Source of the DNA: Endomychus coccineus
Taxonomy: Eukaryota; Arthropoda; Insecta; Coleoptera; Endomychidae
Direction of reading: 5' to 3'
DNA length: 64,000 nt
Assembly (NCBI GenBank): GCA_958510875.1
Contig: OY294067.1
Location: 247,891,736-247,955,735, forward strand
How positions within the stretch are numbered: position 1 is the stretch's first letter; each line of letters opens with the position of its first letter. Positions 1 to 10,741 of this stretch are shown here, one piece after another. The notes below the pieces were generated by a model. The model did not search any database and was not told where the DNA came from. It was given only the letters and a program-made list of their open reading frames with translations. The position numbers and the translations under genes were made by a program.

Positions 1-62
1 CATGCTCGAGACCTGCCGAACTTCTTCCTGTCGGACTTCATTTTTCTCTCATTTAATGGCCA
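1..62 (+). pseudogene. 3' scrap of a non-LTR ORF2 (family S)
   Basis: Reading from base 3, the sequence encodes a short run with LETCR, a serine-rich stretch and FF. The same run is seen in the C-terminal tail of the reverse transcriptase relic on the minus strand near 39.7-39.8 kb. It is therefore the extreme C-terminus of an ORF2 cut by the window edge. The match is by eye and covers about 20 residues, so only family membership is claimed. Nothing downstream continues the frame. Confidence 0.5.
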
Positions 63-1500
63 AGTTTACCTTTGAAGATTATGGCAGAACATTTCTAGCA
101 GGCCTAGTTTACCTGTGTAACTAGTACATGCTCTGTTAAGCGGTAAGAGAATGTAGTACAACAAGTAGCAGATAAGATCCTGACACAAAGCAAATAATAG
201 TTTTGTTTTGAGCAGTAAATGAATACGAAACGCGCTGAAATTTAAGCACAAGTCCACAATTCAAAACTATGTCGAGTTGCGACTTTTACTGTAGTTTCTA
301 CCAACTACTATACTGATAAATCTACTGCAACATTTTAAATGGGCGAATGACGCACATGCGCAGTGTAAGCCTTTTCTATAGTTCTTGCTATATTTCTTTC
401 ATGATATCTAATGGGATGCCACCTTACAAGAATATTAAATAATATGCATTTATTTTAATTTTTTTTCCCTGGCAGACGATCTGAAATGTTATAGATTAAT
501 AATAAAATCCACACAAGATTCAACTGGGTTGCAAAATGTTATAAATAATGTATTTACATGAAGCTGTTTGAATGTTTTAAATACAGAAAAATGATAAACT
601 ATCATATTTTATAGATCACCATTTATTATAAATTCGAAAAATCATATTAATAATGCATACCTCACTGAGTGTATATAAATATTGGATCTATAATGATAAA
701 TTATGTTTTAACAGTTTTAACAATGTCAACAGCATCATCGAAAAATCCCTCATATCTTAATAACATTGTTGCTGCAAGAACAATTTATTTAGTTGTCCAA
801 TCATTTGTTCACCATTAGAACAGAATGAATACAAAACAAATTCCTGGCATTCAATTTGGAATACGTCGTTATTCTGCAACACGCTCTCGCCATAATGTAG
901 TAAATTTGGACAAATTATCTGATCGAAGAATAAAAGCAAGTTGAAGTTTCAAATCCAATATATCCAGTAACTTAATGAATTGCCCACCCATCCTTCAAAC
1001 CACATTCCTTATCGTCATAAAAGGCACAGTTTTTGTTACATGAAGATGGCCATCGAGCAAATTGTATATTCAATTCACCACTTCATGGATCATCTATTTG
1101 AAATGAAAACGATTATTTCATTAATTAAATTTGAATTATCTGTGTCAAATATTCATTTAAAACAATAAAATCATAAATTATGAATTTATTTGATAATTTT
1201 GTTAATTCTTTGTTGAAGAATGTTCCCTTTTTGTTTTTCTCTTTTATTTCTTGATTTGTCTCTTTTTTACAGTAAAATCAAATTGGGATATTCTAGGTCT
1301 TCTTAAACTATATTCTCTGTATACATCAATTTATTATTCTGTACAAATAATGGGCTTATGTCGTCAATAAATAAATAAAAAAATGAATTCATAAATAAAA
1401 AAAACATAGAGGTCAGAATGCAGGAAGAAAAACCGACCTTTTTAGCTACTTAATTCATTCCACCTTTTCACTGATAAATTAGAAAGCAATCACATCTTAG
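63..1500. other. no recognised feature
   Basis: A+T-rich sequence without a convincing ORF, RNA gene or repeat boundary. Short ORFs here have no recognisable motif. Confidence 0.5.
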
Positions 1501-2021
1501 TTGTGGAATCTAAAACGTGTGTCTTACTTTACGTTTGAAATAATTATGTCACTGTCACACTGACATCATCAATAATCTACAAATTTCATACCTATTTATT
1601 TCAGTTGTAAAACAATAATGAACTACAAATTATGAAATAATTATGTGAACTTTGAACCTTTTCAAATTACAACTGGCGCCGGTCGCACGGGGCAAGAAAC
1701 GGCCCCAAATTAACAAGACCGAGGTAAAATGTATAAACTCTAACTTACGCGCAGCGAGCTCCTCGAGGCATATGTCAAAATGATTTCGTTCGTAGCTGAT
1801 TACATAGGACGTCTGGCGTTCATGCAATTATGTTTTTAGATAATTCGAACCTTCTAATTTCGATAGGCCACGTGAAAATCCCAAAGTCCAAAGCGCTAAA
1901 GACTTCTGAGTGTTACAATATTTGTATAAAATTGCGAAATTCAGCACTTTTAGAAACTTCAAATCAATTATGACATAATTATTCCAAACGTAAAGTAAGA
2001 CACACGTTTAAGATTCCACAA
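1501..2021. mobile_element. small TIR element (MITE-like)
   Basis: The first ~51 bases (starting TTGTGGAATC) recur in inverted orientation at 1970-2021 (ending GATTCCACAA), with few mismatches. The ~520 bp unit is therefore bounded by ~50 bp terminal inverted repeats. No target duplication could be fixed. An internal minus-strand ORF of 65 codons (1630-1827) lies in a less A+T-rich patch and has no motif I recognise; it may be a remnant of the parent transposase or captured sequence. Superfamily not assigned. Confidence 0.6.
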
Positions 2022-2205
2022 CCACCCTTGACCAAGATAATTTTTGATATCCCGGTATGATTTTAATAAAAAATACCCTTGTAATAAATTTTCACAAACT
2101 TCGTTTTTACAACGAAACGTGACATATTTCACCATACGGTGGCTTTATCAAATAATGGTTTTACAAACTATGGTTTATTCTGTCAATACTAGAATTAAGA
2201 TTGAG

Positions 2206-2846
2206 AAGGAGGGGATGAGTAAGGTACGTGTACAGTAGGATAAGAGTTACTTACAAATAAATTTAATAATGGTGAATTGGTAAAGTCTTTCTGATCAGTT
2301 TCCTGTATTTTAAGACTTATTAATTTCAAGTTGCTTGGTACTTTACTTTTAACTGACTTATGAAGAATCTCAAGATCATCTTTGAAATGATGATCAGTTT
2401 CTTTAATATGGTTTACAACTTGTGAATCTCCTTTGTTCGAATTAAAATGTTCTTTAACTCTAGTTTTGGAAGATCTCCCTGTCTGGCCTATATAGAATTT
2501 ATCACAATCTTCCACTCTACCTTTTTTACTCCTGATTCTTGATCTTTTTTATTCGTATCTTTGTTGTTTGTAATATATTTGCCTACCGTATTATTTGTCC
2601 TAAAAGATGTGGTGACATTGTGTTTTTCAAGTAAATTGCATACATTATCAGAAAGCTTACCTACATACAATATTGATCTATAATTATGAGTCTTAACTGT
2701 ACTAGGGTGAACTAGCTTCATTGCTTCATTATAATCTTTTTTCTTAAGTATATCAATCACAAATTTATCGTTAAGCCGTTATTAGTTGCTATCTGCTTTA
2801 TAATTGAAAATTCCTTATGACAATTTAATTCTGACATGGGGATAGT
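2206..2846 (-). pseudogene. Penelope-like element fragment, RT thumb/linker + GIY-YIG (copy 1)
   Basis: C-terminal part of a Penelope-like element (PLE) polyprotein, which combines a reverse transcriptase with a GIY-YIG endonuclease. Reading down the minus strand, one sees a KQIATNNG segment. Next comes a linker with YVGKLSDNV and FRTNN, characteristic of the region between RT and nuclease. Then comes the nuclease start CDKFYIGQTGRS followed by R..EH, matching the conserved GIY-YIG core of PLEs. Two frame changes, near 2780 and near 2505, break the frame. The RT fingers and palm are absent, so this is a truncated, inactive copy. It abuts a P-type element at 2848. Confidence 0.85.
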
Positions 2847-2847
2847 T

Positions 2848-3302
2848 CACGGTCGTACATACAGGTCTGTGAACTCGTATGTTTGACATGGGTCTCTTAC
2901 GCGTCGCCAAACTCATAGTCCCTCGCTCAGCCACTAGCTAGCGCTTGGATCGAAGTGGTAAAACGATTTCTTTCTGGAATCGCAAGCAGTGTTACTAAGT
3001 ATTCTGATTTGAAACAGGAATAGAACTGTTACTCTTGTCAAAATGTATTACTCACCTTAAAAATAACTTCCTCTTTTTCGTTATACATGCTCGCACACAT
3101 AAAAGACCTCGTTAAAACGATTTCAATCCGGAATCGCAAGCATCCACTTTTTTCGCATTCCCGCATCTTTCGGCACTTTAAAAACAGAAGTTTCTTGCTT
3201 TACATTTTTGTACCCCGTTTTGCATTTCGGCACAATGCACGGTTCCGTAATTTGTTTCTAAAAACGCAGGTATTCCTTGTGTTTACAAGTCAAGAATGAC
3301 AG
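2848..3302 (-). mobile_element. truncated P-type element with THAP-like exon (copy 1)
   Basis: Starts with the terminal repeat CACGGTCGTACATACAGGTC shared by the two complete copies at 43.3 and 54.8 kb. The far end (~170 bp including its inverted repeat) is missing, and the sequence runs directly into PLE sequence. On the minus strand the interior encodes a THAP-type zinc-finger start: C-x4-C (CIVPKC), then FKVPKD and KKWMLAIPD, then VCEH. An in-frame stop follows IPD, and the CEHV-stop lesion is common to all copies. A perfect-looking splice donor (AAG/GTGAGT) follows. THAP domains are the DNA-binding part of P-superfamily transposases. The catalytic part is absent. Confidence 0.75.
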
Positions 3303-3354
3303 TTGTGTTTTTCAAGTAAATTGCATACATTATCAGAAAGTTCACCTACATACT
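3303..3354 (-). pseudogene. Penelope-like element fragment (copy 2, first part)
   Basis: Fifty-two bases almost identical to 2620-2672 of PLE copy 1 (the linker just before the nuclease), same orientation. The copy is interrupted at 3354 and resumes at about 9174, so 3355-9173 is an insertion. A repeat of the same PLE segment within 700 bp suggests a tandem or partially duplicated PLE, a known habit of this group. Confidence 0.75.
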
Positions 3355-4708
3355 GTCATGATTTCATTTCCTAAACAACAAAAATGATGAAATTAGAACT
3401 TACCGAACATTGAAAATCAGAAAAGATTAATGAAAAGTATTATACGGAATTAAAAACAATATTAAAAGTTAAATAATAGTTAGTATAATATAATAAACAA
3501 TGTAAAACATAATAAACAACAATGTAATTAAAATAGAAGTGTAAAACAAGAACTTCAGTGAAAGTGAATAAACGTACAGTGTTACGAAGGCAGAAATCAT
3601 AATTAAAATGATCACAAAACTATCATGAGATAGCACAAACTATTGAAAAATGTTATAGATATAAGTTAGGATTAGTAAATTTGAGTTATATAATGTTAAA
3701 GAAATGTTATTGATATATTATATTATGTATTAGTTTTTAAGAATGGCAACTGTCAAATTAATAATAATTATTGGAATAATCATATTAATAATAACCTAAT
3801 CATAGGTTATCTTATATCAAAGTGTGTGGAAAAATGTAGGCAATATGAATTTAAAAAGAAGGAATCATCATCATTTAAAATAAGTTGAAAATCTCCAATA
3901 ATTCAAAATTTATAGAATACTAAATTCTGATTGGTCGAGGCGATTTTATGAACGTCAGACTAGTAACAATGTAAAACTTATGTCAGTTTTCAACAATCAT
4001 CAAAGCATTCTTGATAGGTAAACTAAGCACCTCATTGGTTATTTTTGAAAATACTTGGCGTCCTTTTTGAAGGCCTATAAAAGGCACCTGAAGACAAGCC
4101 AAGTTAGTTAGCAATCAACATCTGTAGAGTCAAGGTACTTTTGCAACTCATAAAATTTTCCATAACCTTAGATTATTGGATAAACATCGGTGAACCCAAG
4201 TGTTCCAGTAGCTTCGTAAGGTTGAAAGTAACCGAAGCAAATAAATAATTTCTACAAGTCAAGTAGTGTTCCAAGTCTCCGAACAAAGTTTAAAGATTAC
4301 AATAACCTACAATTCATAAGTAACATCGAACGATAGCCAACCTTCGATAAAGTTCCAAGCATCATTGAAGAGTTTTATATCTTTAATAAAAGAATAAAAC
4401 TGAGTTAACAATTTTCAACAGTTCCTGATTTCAAAAGAAGTAACCAAAATAGTTTACCTGTGTTTATTGTACATAGCATAGCAAAGAAATTGTGTACGGT
4501 TAAAGTGAATTATAAAATTAATAAGAAGATCAAGCCAAGTGAACATTGCCTACATTTTAAAACATATTCTTGGATATAAACTAAACGTAAGTTTATTTAT
4601 TATTTCTCCATTGTATTATTATCTGTCTGTAAATCTGAAAGAAAGATTCTAGATTATAACTTTATAAACAAATATTAATAGTAAATATTAATAGTAAATA
4701 ATTTTTAG
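3355..4708 (+). mobile_element. LTR-like sequence, left part
   Basis: Inserted in PLE copy 2; the bases ATAC occur on both sides of the insertion (3351-3354 and about 9171-9174), a 4-bp target duplication. The sequence begins TGTCATG. It contains a TATA box (TATAAAAG, 4076-4083) just before a run resembling a transcription start region, and poly(A) signals (AATAAA at 4385 and 4393). This order (U3, TATA, R, poly(A) signal) is that of an LTR. No gag/pol is present. Non-LTR element A begins at 4709 inside it. LTR identity is inferred; no superfamily is claimed. Confidence 0.45.
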
Positions 4709-5017
4709 GTTACCGAGCGATCTTACATAAAGGGAAATAAACTGTACGTCAATGATAGAGTATATACAGTAAAAGAATTAGAGGAATCAAATCAAGCAGA
4801 GGAACGCAACGCAAACAGTGCCCCTTCAACCCCCAATATACGAAATCTTGAAACGGAATTCGAGTCCACAGAAGCAGCCGTCCCCATATCACAAAAAGAT
4901 CCCAAAGAAGAGGAAAACAAAAAAACTATTATTGATACCAACACACCCAAAAACATCGATATCAAAAAGATTATCAAACCGAAAGAAAGGACACGAAGCC
5001 AACGCTCAAACAAGTAG
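4709..5017 (+). pseudogene. ORF1 C-terminal end of element A
   Basis: An open frame of about 102 codons ending at TAG 5015-5017. It begins with a run of the type RSYIKGNKLYVNDRVY and continues as an acidic and basic, low-complexity tail ending RSQRSNK. Its place directly upstream of an EN-RT ORF identifies it as the end of the nucleic-acid-binding ORF1. The zinc-finger or PHD part seen in element B is not included because the copy is truncated. The base run TTTTTAG just before the frame resembles a splice acceptor but is more simply the truncation junction. Confidence 0.55.
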
Positions 5018-5390
5018 ACATAAGTCACACACCTAATGCTCCTCTAGCTTATATATGCTTTTGATTTCTATAAATCAGTATAAAACCATTTTAACCATTT
5101 TGTTATCGTTTCTGCATGTATTGATCCTTACGTTGATGCTCTCAGTTTTGCTAGTTCATTTGGTGATTATTTACTTTTTCTTTCATATTACCTATCAATC
5201 TAAAATAAGGACGCTTACATTAGAGACTCTGAGGGTAATATCATCAATCAATTCATTAATTTTCTTATATCGTTATTGATGTCCGTTATCTTAATCCAAT
5301 TACTGTACTCATTTTAGAGAAATATTATATATTTCATTAAGTTCTACATATATTCCTAAATCATCTGCCAGAAAAAAAATGTAACATAAC

Positions 5391-8339
5391 GTGATGGACC
5401 CTTACATTAGAGATTACGAAATTAAGGAGATCAAAACTGAAATATTGTCTAACTGTAATGAATGTGATCAAATCTTGAATATTAATAATAAATATAAAAA
5501 CTTCAAACTCTTGAACAGTAATATTCGTAGTCTCAAAAAAAATTTAGATGAATTCAAATGTTATCTCTTACAGTTCAACCATGCCCCGGATTGTATTGTT
5601 CTAACTGAAACTTGGCAACTACAGAATTATGATTCATATAAACTTGAAGGTTATGATCTCCTATACAATGAAGGAAAATTCAATCAGAATGATGGAGTGG
5701 TAATTTACATAAAATCTGAACTGAATTTTTCACATGAAATAATCGAATTTCCCAATAATAGTAGAATAATAGTCCTTGATTTGGATTTCCATAATACAAC
5801 AATAAAAGTAATTGCAGCATATAGATCTCCAGCATCTAACGAACTTGATTTTATAGATTATACCAGGAGGTTTATTGATGAGAAAAAATTCAACTCGGAC
5901 TATTTTTTGTTTACAGGTGATATCAATATAAACTTATCAGAAAATACAGAAAGCTCAATCGAATACACAAATATGTTATATGAACAGGGTTTTATACCAG
6001 CAATTAATGAAAACACGAGATGTGGAAGGGAAAGCAGCTCATGTCTGGATCATATATTTGTCAAAACAAATGAGGATACTGATCTAATACTGCCATTCAT
6101 TATTCAGACTTCACTCACAGATCATTACTTCACCTTCATTCAAATTGTAACCCAACAACCAAAAAATGATACACCAAAACCCATAGGTACTATTATACAT
6201 ACTAATATAAATTTAAAAAAACTGAAAAATATCATCAGACATACCGATTGGAATCCTGTATATCAACAGGCTAATATTGAATCGACAACAGAAAGGTTTC
6301 TTAATATTTTAAATGACGGATTGAAAGCTTCCAGAATTGTCATGAAATTAAAACAAAAAAAAAGATAATCTTGGATCACAATAGGCATAATAACATCTAT
6401 AATGGAAAGAGACAAAATGTATCAGCAAATCTTACAAAACCCAACGAATGAAATTCTCAAACGAAAATATAAAGACTACAGAAACAATCTCAACAAACTC
6501 ATTAAGGAAACAAAATTAAACCATTTCAAACAACAAATTGACGCGAATACACAAAACTCCAAAAAGATCTGGGAAACTGTAAATGAATTGTGTTCTTCTC
6601 AGAAAAATAAGCCAAGAATCAATAAGATAACCTCCACAGAAGGGACTACCGTCAATGATATTCCATCAATAACGAGAGTATTCAATAACCATTTCGTAGC
6701 AATAGGAGCTAAACTAGCTAATCAAATAAATGTTAATCCTAACTATATTGAACCAAATCAATTCTCAACTCCATTCACTAGTTCAATGTTCCTAAGGCCA
6801 ACAAATTCATCAGAAGTGAATAGCATAATCTGTACATTGAAAAACAATAAATCTGCAGGAATAGATAATGTGAAAGCGGAGACACTAAAATCAATTGCCA
6901 CATTAATATCGGAACCACTTGCTCACATAATAAACAGATGTCTTTCCGAAGGTTATTTTCCGTCTGTTTTGAAAAAGGCCATAGTCTTTCCTGTGTATAA
7001 AAACGGAGATAAAATGAATATGAATAATTACAGACCAATATCGGTTATAACATGTATCGCTAAAATATTTGAAAAAATCCTAAAAATAAGACTATGTGAA
7101 TATCTCACAAAACATAAAATTATTTCCGATTCACAGTACGGTTTCAGAGAAGGTCTATCAACTCAAGATGCAATTGTATCGTTAACATCTCAAGTATACT
7201 CTGCATTGGATAGATCTCTGACTGCACTTTGTGTGTTCATTGATCTGTCCAAGGCATTTGATACCGTAAGTCATAAACTACTGCTCGAATCCATGGAAAA
7301 AATCGGTATTAGGGGAACACCGCTCAGACTATTTGAAAGTTATCTTAATGATCGATACCAGGCAGTGAAGATTGACAGTGTCATCAGTGATATGATAAAA
7401 ATAGAATTTGGTGTACCGCAGGGAAGTGTCCTTGGGCCAATTCTTTTTAATATATATTTGAATGGATTGTCAAATCTTCGTATCAACGGTAAAATTACCT
7501 CATATGCTGATGACACTGCCATTTTTTATTCTGGAAATAACTGGAACTCTCTCAAACATGAAATTGAGGAAGACCTCACGATAATTAAAGCATGGATGGA
7601 AAATAGGTTGTTAACGATGAATTTTGCAAAAACCTACTATCTACCGTTTTACAGAAATAAATCCAATCAACCAAACTTCAATCAGTTAAATATTGATAAT
7701 GATATATCGATTAATTCTTGTCTCGAGTATAAGTATTTAGGTGTTATTATCGACTATCAAATGAGTTGGAATAAACATATTGATTATATAGTAAAAAAAA
7801 TTCAATACCTCATATACAAATTTCGAATCCTGAGAGAAATACTAGATTTACATCAACTAAGAAAAATATATTATGCATTGGTTGAATCTCATATCACATA
7901 CGGAATTTTAGGATGGGGTGGTATAACGAAAACCTTTCTGAAAAAGCTAGAAGTAACTCAAAAAAAAATATTTAAAGTAATATTCAAGAAACCCTATCGA
8001 TATCCGTCAGACAATTTGTATCAGGAAAGTAAATTTCTCGATCCGCGGCAGCTCTATTTTTTCTTCTCAAATATTAGGCAAAGAAAAGCGGTCACAAACG
8101 CAAAAAAACCAGAGCATGCTTATAATACACGTCACAAAGATAATACATTTATATCACCATTCATGACAAAATCAATAGAGCAAAGGAGCAATGCTTACTT
8201 AAGCCCAAAATTGTACAATCTACTTCCAAGAGAAATAAAGAATACTACTTCTCCATATGCATTTAAAAGAGAATTGAAGAGATTTACGTTAACAATTCCA
8301 AGACAAACCATACATGATATAATCAATTTAAATGCTTAG
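5391..8339 (+). pseudogene. endonuclease-reverse transcriptase (ORF2) of element A, one internal stop
   Basis: Single frame of 983 codons, the usual length for this family, broken only by TAA at 6366-6368. Residues 1-240 are an apurinic-type endonuclease: NSNIRS, LTETW, GDININ, CLDHIF and TDHYF carry the catalytic Asn, Glu, Asp and His positions. Residues ~480-750 form the RT: NNKSAGID, NYRPIS, DLSKAFD, VPQGSVLGP and YADD at 7503-7514. A thumb with YLGVIID and a tail with NTRHKD follow. It would nick genomic DNA and copy its RNA into the nick. All catalytic motifs survive, so the lesion is a single nonsense codon beside a poly(A) tract; a sequencing or RNA-level effect cannot be excluded. The start at 5391 is the first ATG of the frame before the EN domain. 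Confidence 0.9.
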
Positions 8340-8798
8340 CAGATCAAAATATATTTTTCATATAAGATTTTCCAAAAATTTCGTGATCTCTGTATTATTA
8401 TTAGTACTATATACCTGTATTATTATTATATGTCCTTTTCTCTTCTTATATGTTCTTATCTTTACATTAGCAGTTGTGATTCTAATTGTAAAATATGTAT
8501 GAAAATTGTTATTAGTTATAGTTATATTTTTATATATTAAACATCTTCTATTTTAAATTGTGCACTAGGAGTATGTTGTGTATTGATTTATGAGTATGTA
8601 AGAGAATATTTGTTAGTAATAGTTAAATTCCTATGTCCTGAACTTTTACTATTTTATATTACTATTATGCCTCTATTTATTTGTTTAGCCCCACACAAGC
8701 TTGCTTAAGGGGTCTCTTTTGCTTTTATTTCTACTTCACTTAAAATTGTACACATCAAAAATACTGTCAAAATAAGTTCTGTTCTGTTGTAGAAATAA

Positions 8799-8800
<2 letters not shown>

Positions 8801-8849
<49 letters not shown>
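8801..8849 (+). repeat. (ATT)n 3' tail of element A
   Basis: About sixteen ATT units directly after the 3' UTR, as in other CR1-like elements that end in short tandem repeats instead of poly(A). Similar tails end elements at 16.5, 29.2, 35.4 and 57.4 kb. Confidence 0.9.
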
Positions 8850-8851
<2 letters not shown>

Positions 8852-9173
8852 TATAGATCATAGATCTATTTGAACATAAAATTGTTAAAATTGATACTCG
8901 AGATAAAAATAGAGTCATAGAAATTTAAATATAAAAGTTTTTAACATTCAAAGAACATTGTGTTTAATTCCATAGATATAAAATAAAAAGGTAAAAGTTC
9001 ATTATTCAAATCAAACAATCATTAATAAGATTCAAAATACAATAATAAAGCTAACCGGTAGAATTAATAATAATTCATAATTAAATAGTAAACTCATAAA
9101 AGAGATTAGTTAATAATTGTCACCACAACGTGGGGCAAAAATAAACTCATATAAGAGTTTGGTTAATAATACA
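8850..9173 (+). mobile_element. LTR-like sequence, right part, with primer-site-like motif
   Basis: Remainder of the insertion into PLE copy 2. A ~28 bp run (AAACTCATAAAAGAGATTAG and following bases, 9090-9117) recurs with few changes at about 9143-9170. The first copy is followed by a CACCACAACGTGGGGC motif like the primer-binding region of insect LTR elements. This is what a 5' LTR end, a primer site and the last bases of a 3' LTR would look like after internal deletion. Interpretation is inferred. Confidence 0.4.
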
Positions 9174-9293
9174 TTATAGATCTAAAATTATGAGTCTCAA
9201 CTGTACTAGGATAAACTAACTTCATTGCTTCATTATAATCTTTTTTCTTAAGTAAAACAATCACAATTTTTTCGTTATTCACTATTCGTTAAT
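9174..9293 (-). pseudogene. Penelope-like element fragment (copy 2, second part)
   Basis: Matches 2672-2790 of PLE copy 1 (the run with TTCATTGCTTCATTATAATC and flanks) and continues the segment broken off at 3354. Short, frame-shifted and noncoding now. Its right edge is the E1 element. Confidence 0.7.
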
Positions 9294-9745
9294 TAGTACA
9301 GTCAAATTAGGATTTGAGATCGAAAAAATTGCGGGTAAGCTGGATTTTTGATATGTTGTTACTGGTGGTCAAAAACGTAAAATGCCAAGTTGGCGTATCC
9401 CCACCTGTTTCGGAATCGCCGCCATCTTGAAAAAATTTTGGATTCCATTTATCTCGCTTCCCGTTAGTCGGAGGAAAAAAAGTATAAGGACAAAAAATGT
9501 TCATTTTCAGTTTTTCTACATTTCTTGTTCGGGTAAAACTCTCTGTAGTTACTTCCCAAAAAAATAGAGGTCGCCAAAGTCACCAAAAATCCGATTTTTC
9601 ACTTTTTGACCTTCAAAAATTAATGTAATACGAAAAATTCTAAATGAAAGTTGTTTATCTTAAAAAAATGTACAAAAAATATATTCATAGTTTATAACAA
9701 TTTCTCAATTGTTTCTGAGATATAGCGTCTCAAAGTCAGGTGCGC
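9294..9745 (+). repeat. left TIR of E1
   Basis: Reverse complement of 10742-11203, ending internally at the shared CAAAGTCAGGTGCGC. A small difference occurs close to the outer end (about ten extra bases in the right arm). Confidence 0.85.
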
Positions 9746-9767
9746 TCCCCCTACTTTACTCAACCTA

Positions 9768-10097
9768 GTTTCTTGCAAATGTACGAAAAATTGCAGTTCT
9801 TCTTGTGGGTGCCGAAAAGCCGGTCTTCATTGTTCCGTCATTTGCAAAAACTGTGAAGGCAAAAACTGTGACAATAAGCCAGAACTAATGATCGAGCCGG
9901 ACGAAGAAGATTTATACGAGGAATCGCCGTCTCAAGTCGGAGGAACATTATGGGAAGACGACGCAACAGAAAGATCCGAACAAGAGCAACGTAACGTACA
10001 ATCAGAGGAATCCATGTCGGAGGGAGATGATAGTGTTTTTGGCGAGGATGTACACGAAGAAAAAGAAACGCCAAAAAAAAAAAGACGTTTAAGTTGA
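9768..10097 (+). CDS. cysteine-rich, acidic-tailed ORF of E1 (partial)
   Basis: Open frame from about 9768 to TGA 10095-10097; the first ATG is at 9888, but the conserved part lies upstream, so it is read as the last exon or C-terminus of a larger protein. The order is a cysteine cluster V-S-C-x-C-x3-C-x3-C-x-C-R-K-x-x-L-x-C-x3-C-x2-C-x-G-x2-C. About 50 strongly acidic residues (DEED, EESMSEGDD) follow, ending in a nuclear-localisation-like PKKKRR. The cysteine spacing resembles CXC/tesmin-type zinc binding, but the family is not established. A homologous ORF sits in E2 although the TIRs differ. Most likely the C-terminal tail of the missing transposase. Confidence 0.55.
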   Translation, partial: VSCKCTKNCSSSCGCRKAGLHCSVICKNCEGKNCDNKPELMIEPDEEDLYEESPSQVGGTLWEDDATERSEQEQRNVQSEESMSEGDDSVFGEDVHEEKETPKKKRRLS

Positions 10098-10741
10098 ATA
10101 TGGTTTTTGTTCTGAAACAACGTGTTTTGATGTAAAATAAATGTATATGTGCAATTAACATACAATCCTTCAAAAATTATTACCTTGAATTCCTCTTTTG
10201 GTATTTTTCGATTTTTTTGGAATTTTTCAAACACGCTTCTTCGTATCTTATTCACGGATGAACGAAAATGAATGCAACTGTACAACGTGGAGCAAAAAGT
10301 GAGTATAAATAACATTTTATCTCATATTCCTTCTGTTTTTTCAGATCAAAATGTTGAACATACTTAACCTTTATTCCCCAATACAATATTATCAAAAACA
10401 ATTCTAAAAAATGTAAAAACCGCATTTAATTTGCTTTCAAAAATGTTGTAAATTGATTATTTAAACAATTTTTTGCGATCTTCCATTGAGCACATGATTG
10501 CTTTGACATTGTTCACTATTCACAGATTATTCGCGGAATGGATAGTGAAAACATTCAGAATTAAAAATTAATAAAGAGAATCGTACATCGATTCCGGCAT
10601 GTAAAAATGCAAATAAACAAATGGAATGTAAAAAAAAATTTAATATGGTTATTAAATTTACCAGGAGTTCAAATACACATAACTTGACTATATTGTCAAA
10701 AACACAATGTATTCACTACAGACATTTAGCTAATTTTTGGC

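Larger units (their letters stand above)
4709..8849 (+). mobile_element. non-LTR retrotransposon, element A (5' truncated)
   Basis: Contains the end of ORF1 (4709-5017), a ~370 bp spacer, an EN-RT ORF2 (5391-8339), a ~460 bp 3' UTR and a tail of ATT repeats (8801-8849). The ATT tail and the conserved AYNTRHKD stretch near the ORF2 end fit the CR1/L2/Daphne-like part of the Jockey superfamily. Element B (29.2-33.3 kb) has the same layout and is its closest relative in the window. The 5' part of ORF1 is missing, so the copy is 5'-truncated, as expected from incomplete target-primed reverse transcription. Confidence 0.8.

Noticed and set aside
5055..5279. Hydrophobic 74-codon ORF between ORF1 and ORF2 of element A
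   Set aside because: A+T-rich sequence yields Leu/Ile/Phe-rich frames by chance; lies in the inter-ORF spacer and has no counterpart in element B.
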